A stretch of DNA of 58,134 nt from Gammaproteobacteria bacterium. GTDB lineage: Bacteria > Pseudomonadota > Gammaproteobacteria > Poriferisulfidales > Poriferisulfidaceae. Position 1 is the stretch's first letter; each line of letters starts with the position of its first letter. The notes beneath the pieces were generated by a model. That model made no database searches. It was not told where the DNA came from and worked only from the letters and a program-made list of their open reading frames with translations. The DNA is taken from the NCBI GenBank assembly GCA_026713705.1, contig JAPONY010000084.1:1-58134 (forward strand). The letters run 5' to 3'. This document shows positions 9,452 to 18,189 of the stretch, piece after piece. The position numbers and the translations under genes are program-made.

Positions 9452-9829
9452 GTGACCTCCAATCGTCCCTACCTGATTCGCGCCATCTACGAGTGGGTGG
9501 TCGACAACGACATGACTCCGATGCTGGTGGTCCGCGACGGAGGCTCCGACGCAGGGACGGCGCTGGAGGAAGATCAGCTCACCGTCTACAACATTGCGCC
9601 CCGGGCGGTTCGCGACCTCGTGATCGACGAGGACAGCGTCCGTTTCCATGCACGCTTCCAGGGCGTCTCGAAACACGTGGTCTTGGACGTGCAGACGGTG
9701 GCCCGCATCTTCTGCCAGGAAAACAACGAGGGACTGGTATTTCCTTGGGGCGGGGAAGAGTCTCCGTCGCCTTCGGACGAGGATCCGACTTCGCCGAAGG
9801 GGCGGCCCCACCTGAAAGTCGTCAAGTGA
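9452..9829 (+). CDS. sspB: ClpXP protease specificity-enhancing factor SspB
   Basis: This 125-aa adaptor delivers ssrA-tagged and other substrates to ClpXP. The N-terminal substrate-binding domain begins TSNRPYLIRAIYEW and contains the conserved YNIAPRAV segment. A flexible acidic linker (EESPSPSDEDPTSP) leads to the C-terminal ClpX-binding tail PHLKVVK, which closely matches the known XB motif. It uses a GTG start 27 bases after sspA. Confidence 0.93.
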   Translation: MTSNRPYLIRAIYEWVVDNDMTPMLVVRDGGSDAGTALEEDQLTVYNIAPRAVRDLVIDEDSVRFHARFQGVSKHVVLDVQTVARIFCQENNEGLVFPWGGEESPSPSDEDPTSPKGRPHLKVVK

Positions 9830-9848
9830 AACCGGGGCGAAGCCGGAA

Positions 9849-10349
9849 GTGATCGAAGTCGTCGTCGGGGACATCACCGAGTTGGCGATCGATGCGATTG
9901 TCAACGCCGCCAACACCAGCTTGATGCCGGGCGGAGGGGTGGACGGCGCCATCCACCGTGCGGCAGGTCTGGAACTGGCTCAATACACTGCCACTCTGGG
10001 TGGCTGCGAGACCGGGGAGGCGAAGATCGCGCCCGGCTTCAATCTCAAGGCACGCCACGTCCTTCTCACGGTCGGGCCGATCTGGAGAGGGGGCGAAGAA
10101 AAAGAGGAGGCACTGCTCGCATCCTGCTACGACCGTTGTTGCCGACTGGCGAAGCAGGAAGGAATCCGGTCGCTGGCGTTCCCGGCGATCAGCACCGGGG
10201 TGTACGGCTACCCGAAGATCGAGGCGGCGCGGGTGGCGCTGGAGGCGCTGCGCCGGCATGAGGCCGATTTCGACCGCCTGGTGTGCTGCTGTTTTTCTGA
10301 ACAGGACGCGGAACTGTACCGGAAGCAGCTTTCCAGAGGAAAAGCATAA
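9849..10349 (+). CDS. macrodomain O-acetyl-ADP-ribose deacetylase (YmdB type)
   Basis: This 166-aa protein is a single macrodomain. It has the ADP-ribose-binding signatures VGDITELAIDAIVNAAN and GGGVDGAIHRAAG near the N-terminus and FPAISTGVYGYP further on. Members of this class remove acetyl from O-acetyl-ADP-ribose and often reverse protein ADP-ribosylation. It uses a GTG start 19 bases after sspB, so it may share the sspAB transcript. No ADP-ribosyltransferase partner is visible nearby. Confidence 0.9.
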   Translation: MIEVVVGDITELAIDAIVNAANTSLMPGGGVDGAIHRAAGLELAQYTATLGGCETGEAKIAPGFNLKARHVLLTVGPIWRGGEEKEEALLASCYDRCCRLAKQEGIRSLAFPAISTGVYGYPKIEAARVALEALRRHEADFDRLVCCCFSEQDAELYRKQLSRGKA

Positions 10350-10390
10350 AAAATCGCTTTGGTATGTTATTCTGAGCCAAGGGTTCAGGG

Positions 10391-11023
10391 ATGAATTTGT
10401 TCACAGTTTTGGAATCTAGTGAGACCATAAGAGTCCTCCTATTTCTCTTGCCAGGATTTGTGGCTGCAGGGGTTTTTCAAGCGTTAGTTTCAAACCCAAA
10501 GCCGAATGGGATTGAAGTTATAGTGCAGGCATTCGTTTTCACTATGTTTGTGCAATTGGCAGCATTGCCTGCCTTTTCAGGAATTGAAGCTATATGGCCA
10601 GATATCCTGTCCGACGATAAGTGGAAATGGGAGATCTCAACGTCAGTATTGGTGCTTGTGGCGGTTGTGCTCGGCTTGATATCAGCCCGCACCTGGAATC
10701 GCGACTGGTTGCATAGACACCTTCGTGACTGGGGGTTAACAAGAGAGAGTTCATACCGATCAGCACAATATTCAGCTTTCGCGTACCATAGAGACTGTTT
10801 TGTTGTACTGCACCTGAAGGGGGAACGCCGCTTATATGGTTGGCCTCAGGAGTGGCCGAGTCGGGTGGAAGATCAGCATTTCCTAATGGTCAAATGTGAG
10901 TGGTTGAAAGAGGCTAACAAACGAGAACCACTTGAAGGGGTTTCCCATATGCTGGTATCCGCATCCGAAGTAGAGATGATAGAATTTCTGCCTATGCCCT
11001 CTGACGAACAGGATACGGAGTGA
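10391..11023 (+). CDS. DUF6338-like two-helix membrane protein
   Basis: This 210-aa protein of unknown function resembles the DUF6338 family. It has a hydrophobic N-terminal segment (about residues 13-33), a second around residues 45-65 and a third around residues 83-98, then a soluble domain with conserved-looking GWPQEWPS and QHFLMVKCEWL segments. Base composition is clearly AT-richer than the flanking genes, suggesting acquisition. It is followed 3 bases later by a 42-codon proline-rich ORF, most likely in one operon. The assignment rests on recall of the family pattern, so it is moderate. Confidence 0.6.
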   Translation: MNLFTVLESSETIRVLLFLLPGFVAAGVFQALVSNPKPNGIEVIVQAFVFTMFVQLAALPAFSGIEAIWPDILSDDKWKWEISTSVLVLVAVVLGLISARTWNRDWLHRHLRDWGLTRESSYRSAQYSAFAYHRDCFVVLHLKGERRLYGWPQEWPSRVEDQHFLMVKCEWLKEANKREPLEGVSHMLVSASEVEMIEFLPMPSDEQDTE

Positions 11024-11026
11024 AGC

Positions 11027-11155
11027 ATGACAGATAAACCACCTATACCGAATGCGATGCCGGGTAGCAGAGAAGTGCCAGCACGCGGTGTGTCGCCAAT
11101 GCCTCCGAACGCTGTCAAGCCGCCACCGCCACCGCCGCCACCGCCCAAAAAGTAA
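11027..11155 (+). CDS. proline-rich microprotein paired with the DUF6338-like gene
   Basis: This 42-codon ORF starts at an ATG four bases after the preceding stop. It encodes a protein beginning MTDKPPIPNAMPGSRE and ending in nine consecutive prolines followed by KK. It contains no hydrophobic segment and would be disordered. Tight coupling to the DUF6338-like gene and the non-random composition suggest it is real. Polyproline stretches of this length normally need EF-P for translation. The function is unknown. Confidence 0.5.
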   Translation: MTDKPPIPNAMPGSREVPARGVSPMPPNAVKPPPPPPPPPKK

Positions 11156-11219
11156 TAACTAGACACGAGCGCTTTAGCTTATGCTAGGGCGGATTTTGCG
11201 AAAGGGCTTCCATCCCGTC

Positions 11220-12632
11220 TTACATTTCAGCATTGGGTGGGTCTGCAAACTTATCTGGATCCGGCAGGTTTTTCCCGGGATTGAGAATGCCGTCCGGATC
11301 GAAATCACGCTTGATCGCGTGCATCATCTTCAGCGAAGTAGGATCCAGTTCACGGGCGATGTGTTCCCGCTTCGCCATGCCCACGCCGTGTTCGCCCGAC
11401 AAGGTGCCGCCGAGGCGCAGGACTGCATCGAAGACCTCGTCCAGGCAGCCGTAGGCAATTTGCCTTTGTTCTTCCGAGCCGTCCGGCATGAGGTTGACGT
11501 GGATGTTTCCGGACCCCGCGTGGCCGAAGCAGACGATGGGGATGGCATGACGTGTGCGGATCCGGTCCAGTTCCTGCAATAGTTCCGCCAGCCGGGTCAC
11601 TGGCACCACGACATCTTCGTTGATTTTTTCCGGGGCGATGCGGCGCAATGCGGGTGAGAGCGTGCGTCGTGCCTGCCACAAAGTCTCGCGTTCCTCCTCT
11701 CCGAAGGCAATCTGGAAGTCGAGGCATTGTTCGGTGGAGGCTGCCTGGGCGATGGGTGCGGAGATCTGCGGCAACTGGTCGGCGTCGCCGTCGATGTCGA
11801 TCAGCAGGAGGGCCTGTGCGTTCTCCGGGAGATCCACCTGCCCGTCGTCGCGAATCAGGTCCAGGCAGGCGGCATCCATGAATTCCAGCGCGCACGGCAG
11901 ATTGGGCTGGGCGAGAATGGCTTCGATGGCTGCCATCGCGTGCTGGGGGTCGGCATAGACGGCCCGGGCGGTGGCGAGCGCCTGCGGGCGAGGGCGCAGC
12001 AGCAGGGTCGCCTCGGTGAATACCGCGAGCGTTCCTTCCGAACCGATCAGCAGGCGCATCAAGTCGAACCCGACCACGCCCTTGCGGGTCAGGGTGCCGG
12101 CGCTCAAAGGCTCTCCGGCCCCGGTGATGGCCTGGACTTGAAGGGTGTTGTCCCGGGTGGTGCCGTACTTCAGCGCGCGCGGTCCGGCCGCATTGCAGGC
12201 CAGGTTCCCCCCGATGGTGCAAAACGGCGCGCTGGACGGGTCCGGCGCCCAGAACAGCTGGTGTTCGCCTGCCGCGTCCTGAAGATGCTGGTTGATGAGC
12301 CCCGGTTCGACCCGCGCGGTCTGCTCGCGCGGATCAATGTCCAAGAGGCGGTTCATGCGCTCGGTGGAGAGAACGATACCGTGCTGCAAGGGAACGGCGG
12401 CACCGGTGGTGTTGGTGCCGAGGCCTCGTGTGGTCAAGGCAGTGCGATGGGCGCGGCAGAACCGGATCAGGTCTTGGATCTGGCTTGCCTCGCGGGCGAA
12501 CACCACGGCCTGTGGGGCGCTGTGTTGCCGGCTGTTGTCGTAGCCGTAGGTCCAGCAGTCGGCCGGATCGTCAAGCAGGTCTTCGGGATCAACCAGGTCG
12601 CGCAGTGCGGCCAGCCAACCGGGCTCACTCAT
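11220..12632 (-). CDS. FAD-linked oxidase (GlcD / D-lactate dehydrogenase family)
   Basis: This 470-aa flavoprotein has an N-terminal PCMH-type FAD domain (TTRGLGTNTTGAAVP, APFCTIGGNLACNAAG, GFDLMRLLIGSEGTL) and a C-terminal FAD-oxidase domain ending in GTLSGEHGVGMAK and the FDPDGILNPGK signature. Such enzymes oxidise D-2-hydroxy acids such as D-lactate, glycolate or D-2-hydroxyglutarate and pass electrons to quinone or cytochrome. No GlcE/GlcF partner genes lie nearby, which favours a single-subunit D-lactate-type enzyme. Its start overlaps the end of the upstream gmhA-like gene by 8 bases. Confidence 0.88.
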   Translation of the reverse strand: MSEPGWLAALRDLVDPEDLLDDPADCWTYGYDNSRQHSAPQAVVFAREASQIQDLIRFCRAHRTALTTRGLGTNTTGAAVPLQHGIVLSTERMNRLLDIDPREQTARVEPGLINQHLQDAAGEHQLFWAPDPSSAPFCTIGGNLACNAAGPRALKYGTTRDNTLQVQAITGAGEPLSAGTLTRKGVVGFDLMRLLIGSEGTLAVFTEATLLLRPRPQALATARAVYADPQHAMAAIEAILAQPNLPCALEFMDAACLDLIRDDGQVDLPENAQALLLIDIDGDADQLPQISAPIAQAASTEQCLDFQIAFGEEERETLWQARRTLSPALRRIAPEKINEDVVVPVTRLAELLQELDRIRTRHAIPIVCFGHAGSGNIHVNLMPDGSEEQRQIAYGCLDEVFDAVLRLGGTLSGEHGVGMAKREHIARELDPTSLKMMHAIKRDFDPDGILNPGKNLPDPDKFADPPNAEM

Positions 12633-13215
12633 GCGCGAGATTGTCGGTCAGGTCGCACAGGCAGTGCAGGATCAGGATATGGACTTCCTGGATCCGGGCC
12701 GTGGAATCGGACGGGACGCGCAACTCGATGTCGTTTTCACTCATTTGATCGCGCATGGCGCCGCCGTCGCGTCCGGTCAGGGCGATCACCCGCATTTTCC
12801 TGGACTGTGCCGCCTCGATGGCCTGCACGACGTTGGGGGAGTTGCCGCTGGTGCTGATCGCCAGCAGGATATCGCCTTCCTGCCCCAGCCCTTCGACCTG
12901 GCGGCTGAATACCCGGTCGAATCCATAGTCGTTCCCGATGGCGGTCAGTGCCGAAGTGTCGGTGGAGAGGGCGACGGCGGGCAGCGCTTCGCGCTCCTTC
13001 TCGAAGCGACCGATCAATTCGGCCGCGAAATGCTGTGCGTCTGCTGCCGAGCCGCCATTGCCGCAGCTCAACACCCGGCGGCCGTCCGACAAGGCCTGCG
13101 CCAGTAGGGCTCCAGCCCGGGCGATGGATTCGGCCATCCGGTCCCGGGAATCCTGATGGGTCGCGAGGTTGTCCTCGAACAGTTGACGGACCCGTTGCTC
13201 GTTGGTCGAACTCAT
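12625..13215 (-). CDS. gmhA: SIS-domain phosphoheptose isomerase-like protein (GmhA/DiaA)
   Basis: This 196-aa single SIS-domain protein has the phosphosugar-binding signatures SCGNGGSAADAQHFAAELIG and STSGNSPNV typical of GmhA, which isomerises sedoheptulose-7-phosphate for lipopolysaccharide heptose. The DnaA-binding paralogue DiaA has the same fold and sequence pattern, so that role is equally possible; the neighbours (a FAD oxidase and a DUF2182 protein) do not decide. The start at 13215 (MSSTNEQR) overlaps the DUF2182 stop as ATGA. Confidence 0.85.
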   Translation of the reverse strand: MSSTNEQRVRQLFEDNLATHQDSRDRMAESIARAGALLAQALSDGRRVLSCGNGGSAADAQHFAAELIGRFEKEREALPAVALSTDTSALTAIGNDYGFDRVFSRQVEGLGQEGDILLAISTSGNSPNVVQAIEAAQSRKMRVIALTGRDGGAMRDQMSENDIELRVPSDSTARIQEVHILILHCLCDLTDNLAHE

Positions 13216-14036
13216 GTGGCACCTTGGAGATGGAGGGATAACAGCCAGATGCCCGAGCCGGCCAGCAGCAACCCGGTGACCGTCCGGAACAGCCGCGCCG
13301 GGTTCGACAGGGCCTTCTCGACGATTACGAACAGCATGATGGCGGCGACCCACAGCATGTTCATCATGCCGACAGAGAACAGGACCAGCATGAGCGCCCA
13401 GCAGCACCCGATGCAGTAAAGGCCGTGTTCGAAAGACATCTGCAAGGCCCCGGATCGGCCGTCTTTCCAGCGGGCGAGCAGGAACTGCATAGGTGTCCGG
13501 CATTGGGTCAGGCAGGCGTCTTTCCACGGTGTCCATTGGTACAGGCCGGCCACGATCAGCAGGATGCCGCTGAAAAGCTGGCTTCGGCTGTTCATCATGG
13601 GGTCGAGCAGTCCCCACTCGTGGAGGGGCCACTGGATCACCGAAATGACCGCGGAGAAAACGGTCCAGGCAGCAAGGTAGCCGAAGAGAAAAATCGTCCA
13701 GGAGACGGATTGCAGGGTTTGCCGGCTCCGGTTCCGTTGCATGGTCCGGTACATTCGGAGCATCGGGATGGCGCTGGGCGCCATCATCGCGACCATCATG
13801 ATCGCCCACATGGCGAACAGCATCCAGAAATCGTATCCGCTCCAGCCGCCGGCCCCGGCAGGCGGGGGCATCCATGCGGTGGAAGGTCCACCCTGCATCA
13901 TGTCGCGCATGGCCCAGTCCATATACAGCATCCAGGCCCACCCGCTGGCGGCGACGGCGGTGACGGCGCCGATCAGAGCCCAGCGTTCCGCCGTCGGCAG
14001 GGGCGCGAATTCGGGGGTGGAGGCGGCGGCAGACAT
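13212..14036 (-). CDS. DUF2182 integral membrane protein
   Basis: This 274-aa, methionine- and tryptophan-rich multi-spanning membrane protein matches DUF2182, described as a predicted metal-binding membrane protein. Signature regions are MLFAMWAIMMVAMMAPSA near the second helix and FEHGLYCIGCCWALM near the end, with conserved Cys residues. The start at 14036 was chosen over upstream ATGs because AGGAG lies six bases before it. DUF2182 genes often neighbour DUF1326 genes; here the DUF1326 gene is 2.8 kb away on the other strand, with a restriction-modification system in between. Confidence 0.85.
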   Translation of the reverse strand: MSAAASTPEFAPLPTAERWALIGAVTAVAASGWAWMLYMDWAMRDMMQGGPSTAWMPPPAGAGGWSGYDFWMLFAMWAIMMVAMMAPSAIPMLRMYRTMQRNRSRQTLQSVSWTIFLFGYLAAWTVFSAVISVIQWPLHEWGLLDPMMNSRSQLFSGILLIVAGLYQWTPWKDACLTQCRTPMQFLLARWKDGRSGALQMSFEHGLYCIGCCWALMLVLFSVGMMNMLWVAAIMLFVIVEKALSNPARLFRTVTGLLLAGSGIWLLSLHLQGAT

Positions 14037-14232
14037 GAGGTCTCCTGTTGCCATTTTAACAGGTCGCGTTAGAGATTCTGAATGAATTTTTGCACCCTTC
14101 TCGCGTGTAGTAAACTCCTTTTTCATAATGCATCGAGGCAGACCGTGGACGCGCTTGAAGAAGCAATTTGGCAATCATTACCAAGGCTCAAGCAGGTGTC
14201 GCGATGTCTTGGGACAATAGAGAAGGGGTCAG

Positions 14233-15198
14233 ATGAAAGCAGTAAATCGAGACAAGCCCGACCAATGGAAAGCAGACATCATCCGATCAGTGGATATGTA
14301 CAACAAATGGTTTATCCGGTTTGCACCGAAAGCATACCGGGAGATGCGTGCACAGACCACGCAAGATGTCAAAGAGATGTTGACAGCGACAGACAACCTG
14401 AAGGAAATTGACGCGGAGTTGCTCAAGGGAACTCCCACCGTTTTGCCAACGCTACGGATGGCCACTTCTCCACCGCTGGCTGTAGACCGATTGGTTGGGC
14501 TTTCTGGAGTTTCGGCCAACCTTGTTAAAGTGATGGAAAAGAAAGGGAAATTGCCTTCGCGGATGTTACAGAGCGACTTAAATCGAGACCTGATGAAAAT
14601 CAGCAAGACGATCCGCAGGATGATTGATCCGGATATTTTTGTCTGGCTAGAGAACGGTAACAGTCCATCTAGACAGGATGTGTATAGGGCTGCGACGATT
14701 GTAGCCGACCGTCTTTGCGGTGCTATCGCAAATCCGGTTATCCGCAATGCACAAGAAAAACGCCAGCTTTCTACCATCGGAAAATGGCTGAAGAGACATG
14801 GCTATACAAAAATTCTGGCGGGGAAAGGTACGAAATATAATGAAATGAAACCGGGGACATATTCGTTCCGCCTGAATGTGCCAGTCGAACAGAATAGTGC
14901 TGACAAATCGATTAATATTCCAGTGGATGCCGTTGTGATGCCGAAAAACGCAAAGGCAGGAAATTTGCCATTTCTAATCGAGGCAAAATCTGCGGGAGAC
15001 TTTACAAATGTCAACAAGCGCCGCAAGGAAGAAGCTACAAAAATGAACCAGTTGCGGCGAACCTATGGCAGGAATGTGCGGTACATTTTGTTCCTATGCG
15101 GGTACTTCGACAGTGGTTACTTGGGTTATGAGGCGGCAGAGGGTATCGACTGGGTGTGGGAACATCGGACCGACGATCTCGGAAAATTTGGGCTTTAG
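14233..15198 (+). CDS. XamI-family type II restriction endonuclease
   Basis: This 321-aa protein resembles XamI-type restriction enzymes (XamI cuts GTCGAC). Family-like segments are WKADIIRSVDMYNKWF near the N-terminus and, in the catalytic region, PVDAVVMPKN followed by LPFLIEAKSAGDFTN, which supplies D...ExK residues of a PD-(D/E)xK nuclease. The downstream KMNQLRRTYG is also characteristic. The gene is AT-richer than its chromosomal neighbours and abuts its methylase with no gap. The start at 14233 is preceded by AAGGGG. The exact specificity is inferred from family only. Confidence 0.78.
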   Translation: MKAVNRDKPDQWKADIIRSVDMYNKWFIRFAPKAYREMRAQTTQDVKEMLTATDNLKEIDAELLKGTPTVLPTLRMATSPPLAVDRLVGLSGVSANLVKVMEKKGKLPSRMLQSDLNRDLMKISKTIRRMIDPDIFVWLENGNSPSRQDVYRAATIVADRLCGAIANPVIRNAQEKRQLSTIGKWLKRHGYTKILAGKGTKYNEMKPGTYSFRLNVPVEQNSADKSINIPVDAVVMPKNAKAGNLPFLIEAKSAGDFTNVNKRRKEEATKMNQLRRTYGRNVRYILFLCGYFDSGYLGYEAAEGIDWVWEHRTDDLGKFGL

Positions 15199-16785
15199 AT
15201 GACCAGGAACGAAATCAAGGCACTGGAGGAGCATCGTTTGATGCTTCAGGGGCAGTTGGATTCGGAAAAAAACCAGGTTGAGAGAAATCGGATGGGGCAG
15301 TTTGCCACACCTCCGGAATTGGCAATGGATATTCTCCGCTATGCCAAAGCCCATCTAGGTAGAAACGAGAGAGTTCGTTTTATTGATCCGAGCATCGGAA
15401 CCGGATCGTTCTATTCAGCCTTGCTCAGAGTGTTTCCACAGAGAAGTATCGCTGTAGCCGTAGGCTACGAAATCGACCCTCATTATGGAACCCCTGCGGC
15501 GAATTTGTGGGGAAAGACGGGCCTGGATGTCCGACTGACTGATTTTACGCGGGCTGAATCGCCGCCAGACGCTGAAAGATTTAATCTGCTGATCTGCAAT
15601 CCGCCTTATGTACGGCATCACCATATAGACAGTAGCGAAAAGCAACGCCTGAAGGCTCGTATGCAGGAGGCGTCCGGAATGAGGCTCAGCGGACTGGCTG
15701 GATTGTATTGCTATTTCCTTGGGTTAAGCCATGCGTGGCTGGCAGATGAAGGGCTGGCAGGATGGTTGGTGCCAAGTGAATTTATGGATGTGAATTATGG
15801 TGCGGCATTAAGGAGTTACCTGTTGAGTGAGGTGACATTGATGCATCTGCACCGATTCGATCCGAACGATGTACAGTTTGGGGATGCTCTGGTGTCTTCG
15901 GTCGTAATCTGGTTCCGCAAGGCAAAGCCGCCGTCCGAACACCAAGTCCGGTTTACCTATGGCGGCTCGCTTGATTGCCCGAGACTGGAGCGTCTGGTCC
16001 CAGCCAAGGTATTGGCTCGTAGTCCCAAATGGACACGCTATCCGGAAAAAGAGGAGGCTGATGGAGCAAATGTGCCGGTTTTAGGGGATTTCTTCAGCAT
16101 CAAACGGGGGCTGGTGACCGGGAGCAACCAATATTTCATCTTAACGCCGGAGGAAATTGAGCTCCGTGGGTTGCCGCGAGAAGCATTCCGGCCCATATTG
16201 CCAAGCCCGCGCTATTTGCAAAAGGATGAAGTGCCGGCCGACAAGGACGGAAATCCGGTATTGAAACGGCGCCTATTCTTGCTTGATTGCCGGTTGAGCG
16301 AAGCGCAGACAAGAAGAAGATATCCAGCCCTGTGGAAATATCTTGAAGAGGGGGAAGCGCTGGGTGTGGCCAAGCGCTATCTCTGCAGGCACAGGACACC
16401 TTGGTATACACAAGAAGATCGGCCGCCAGCGCCATTCGTATGCACTTACCTTGGGAGAAGCGACACGAAGAATGGACGTCCGTTTCGTTTCATACTGAAC
16501 CACTCTCGGGCGACTGCTGCGAATGTTTACCTCATGCTCTACCCTAAAGGGCCAATCGCTCAAGCCTTGGATGAGGATCCGACCCTGAAAAAGCGGCTCT
16601 GGGAATTTCTCAATGAGATTCATCCTCAGGTGATGCTGGGTGAGGGGAGAGTATACGGTGGAGGGCTGCACAAACTGGAGCCAAGAGAATTAAGCAATGT
16701 GCCAGTTTCGGCATTTTCGGAATTGCTGCCGGCGCAGGCACGATTGCAGCCCGAAAAGCAAAGGGAATTGTTCGTAGCGGTTTGA
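15199..16785 (+). CDS. type II adenine-N6 DNA methyltransferase of the XamI/PaeR7I group
   Basis: This 528-aa methyltransferase starts immediately after the endonuclease stop. Motif I is DPSIGTGSF and the catalytic motif IV is NPPY (in LLICNPPYVRHH), marking a gamma-class N6-adenine enzyme like those paired with XamI, SalI and PaeR7I endonucleases. The C-terminal half is a target-recognition region ending with LHKLEPRELSNV. It presumably methylates the same site the neighbouring enzyme cuts, protecting the host. Composition is AT-richer than the flanking genes. Confidence 0.88.
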   Translation: MTRNEIKALEEHRLMLQGQLDSEKNQVERNRMGQFATPPELAMDILRYAKAHLGRNERVRFIDPSIGTGSFYSALLRVFPQRSIAVAVGYEIDPHYGTPAANLWGKTGLDVRLTDFTRAESPPDAERFNLLICNPPYVRHHHIDSSEKQRLKARMQEASGMRLSGLAGLYCYFLGLSHAWLADEGLAGWLVPSEFMDVNYGAALRSYLLSEVTLMHLHRFDPNDVQFGDALVSSVVIWFRKAKPPSEHQVRFTYGGSLDCPRLERLVPAKVLARSPKWTRYPEKEEADGANVPVLGDFFSIKRGLVTGSNQYFILTPEEIELRGLPREAFRPILPSPRYLQKDEVPADKDGNPVLKRRLFLLDCRLSEAQTRRRYPALWKYLEEGEALGVAKRYLCRHRTPWYTQEDRPPAPFVCTYLGRSDTKNGRPFRFILNHSRATAANVYLMLYPKGPIAQALDEDPTLKKRLWEFLNEIHPQVMLGEGRVYGGGLHKLEPRELSNVPVSAFSELLPAQARLQPEKQRELFVAV

Positions 16786-16872
16786 GCTTGGCTCCAGCCC
16801 AAGTAGGCTCTAAGCCGTGCTATACTCGCCAACCGAATAACGATCAGCCATCCATAATAAGGAGGGAAAGCC

Positions 16873-17484
16873 ATGGCATCAGACAACTGGAGCATCAAAG
16901 GCAATTACTTTGAATCCTGCACGTGTGACCTTATCTGCCCGTGCATAGTGCTGAAACCCCCGACCACCGGTACCTGTACAGCATTGCTGGGATGGCATAT
17001 CGACGAAGGCCATCTGGACGACCTGGAAATCAACGATCTCAACGTCTCCATGTTCTTGCAAGCCCCCGGTCTTCTGACCGAAGGCGGCTTCAAGGTGGCG
17101 CTGTACGTGGACGAACGAGCCAGCGAGGCGCAGTTCGACGCCATTACCCAGATGTATTCCGGCCAGCTCGGCGGCCATTTAAAGGTCGTGTGCAGCCTAG
17201 TTGGCGAGGTGGTCAGCGTCAAGCAGGCCCCGATTGAGTACTCCGTGGACGGCAAGACTCGCCGCCTGAGAGTCGGTGACGGCATCGGCGAGAGTGAAGT
17301 CGTGGAAGTCGAAGGGGCCGATGGAAGCCAAGTGATTGTCTCTAACCCGCCTCTGGCTATCGCCCCGGGCAATGACATCACGATCAGTGATACCGTCAGG
17401 GTGTCGTACAACGACAACGGAATCACCCATGAGCACTCGGGCACCGTAAGCCTTGCTTCAAACTTCACCTATGGCCCGGATTGA
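16873..17484 (+). CDS. DUF1326 domain protein
   Basis: This 203-aa protein matches DUF1326. It starts SIKGNYFESCTCDLICPC, with the conserved cysteine cluster CTCxxxCPC, and continues with GFKVALYVDERAS and LGGHLKVVCSLVGEV. A possible metal or redox role is suggested by the cysteines, but the function is unknown. A strong Shine-Dalgarno AAGGAGG precedes the ATG. DUF1326 is frequently encoded beside DUF2182 membrane proteins; here that partner lies on the opposite strand beyond the restriction-modification genes. A hairpin terminator follows. Confidence 0.85.
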   Translation: MASDNWSIKGNYFESCTCDLICPCIVLKPPTTGTCTALLGWHIDEGHLDDLEINDLNVSMFLQAPGLLTEGGFKVALYVDERASEAQFDAITQMYSGQLGGHLKVVCSLVGEVVSVKQAPIEYSVDGKTRRLRVGDGIGESEVVEVEGADGSQVIVSNPPLAIAPGNDITISDTVRVSYNDNGITHEHSGTVSLASNFTYGPD

Positions 17485-17543
17485 TAAGATTCCGAGCGGT
17501 CAGGGTTCCCAGACAATAATAATAACTATTACCTCCAAAACTC

Positions 17544-17568
17544 AGGCCGCCGCAAGGCGGCCTTGTTT
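17544..17568 (+). terminator. rho-independent terminator after the DUF1326 gene
   Basis: A perfect 8-bp stem, AGGCCGCC and GGCGGCCT, with a GCAA tetraloop is followed by TGTTTT. It lies 60 bases downstream of the DUF1326 stop and just before msrA. It overlaps an in-frame TTG at 17563 upstream of msrA, which supports the later ATG as the msrA start. Confidence 0.8.
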
Positions 17569-17583
17569 TGTGTGGAGGGTGCC

Positions 17584-18189
17584 ATGACGGATGTCGGCGC
17601 AGTGACAGAGACGCGGGAGTTGCACCTGTTTACGCGCAATCCTCTGGTTCCGCCGTATCCGGTGGGCCTGTGCGTCGCGGAGTTTGCGCTGGGATGCTTC
17701 TGGGGGGCGGAACAGCGCTTCTGGCAGTTGAACGGCGTCTGGACCACCGCCGTGGGTTATACCGCGGGCGAGACTCAAGATCCCACTTATGAGGAAGTGT
17801 GCTCCGGCCAGACCGGGCATGCCGAGGCGGTCCGCGTCGTGTACGACCCGAACCTGATCACCTATCCGGATCTGCTGGCCTGTTTCTGGGAGGGCCACGA
17901 CCCGACCCAGGGAATGCGCCAGGGGAACGACATCGGGACCCAGTACCGCTCCGGCGTGTACGTTGCCGACTCCGAGCAGGAGGCCCTGGCCAACAAAAGC
18001 CGCGAGTTTTACCAGACGGCGCTTTCCGCGAAAAGCGGCGGCGCCATCACGACCGAAATCATCCCGGCCGAGACGTTCTACTTCGCCGAGTCCTACCATC
18101 AGCAGTACTTGGGCAAGAACCCGGGTGGTTATTGCGGCCACGGCGGCACCGGCGTGCCGTTCCCGCTGCGGGCGTTGCGCCAAGCATGA
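17584..18189 (+). CDS. msrA: peptide-methionine (S)-S-oxide reductase
   Basis: This 201-aa enzyme repairs methionine S-sulfoxide in proteins. The catalytic cysteine is in the hallmark [11 protein letters not shown]. Other conserved blocks are [33 protein letters not shown] and [12 protein letters not shown]. The start at 17584 follows a TGGAGG sequence and lies beyond the terminator hairpin. No msrB is fused or adjacent. The stop overlaps the next gene by ATGA. Confidence 0.96.
   Translation: MTDVGAVTETRELHLFTRNPLVPPYPVGLCVAEFALGCFWGAEQRFWQLNGVWTTAVGYTAGETQDPTYEEVCSGQTGHAEAVRVVYDPNLITYPDLLACFWEGHDPTQGMRQGNDIGTQYRSGVYVADSEQEALANKSREFYQTALSAKSGGAITTEIIPAETFYFAESYHQQYLGKNPGGYCGHGGTGVPFPLRALRQA

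Noticed and set aside
14128-14220. 30-codon ORF before the XamI-like gene
   Set aside because: It starts with ATG and ends 12 bases before the endonuclease, but has no ribosome site and no recognisable features; it may be chance.
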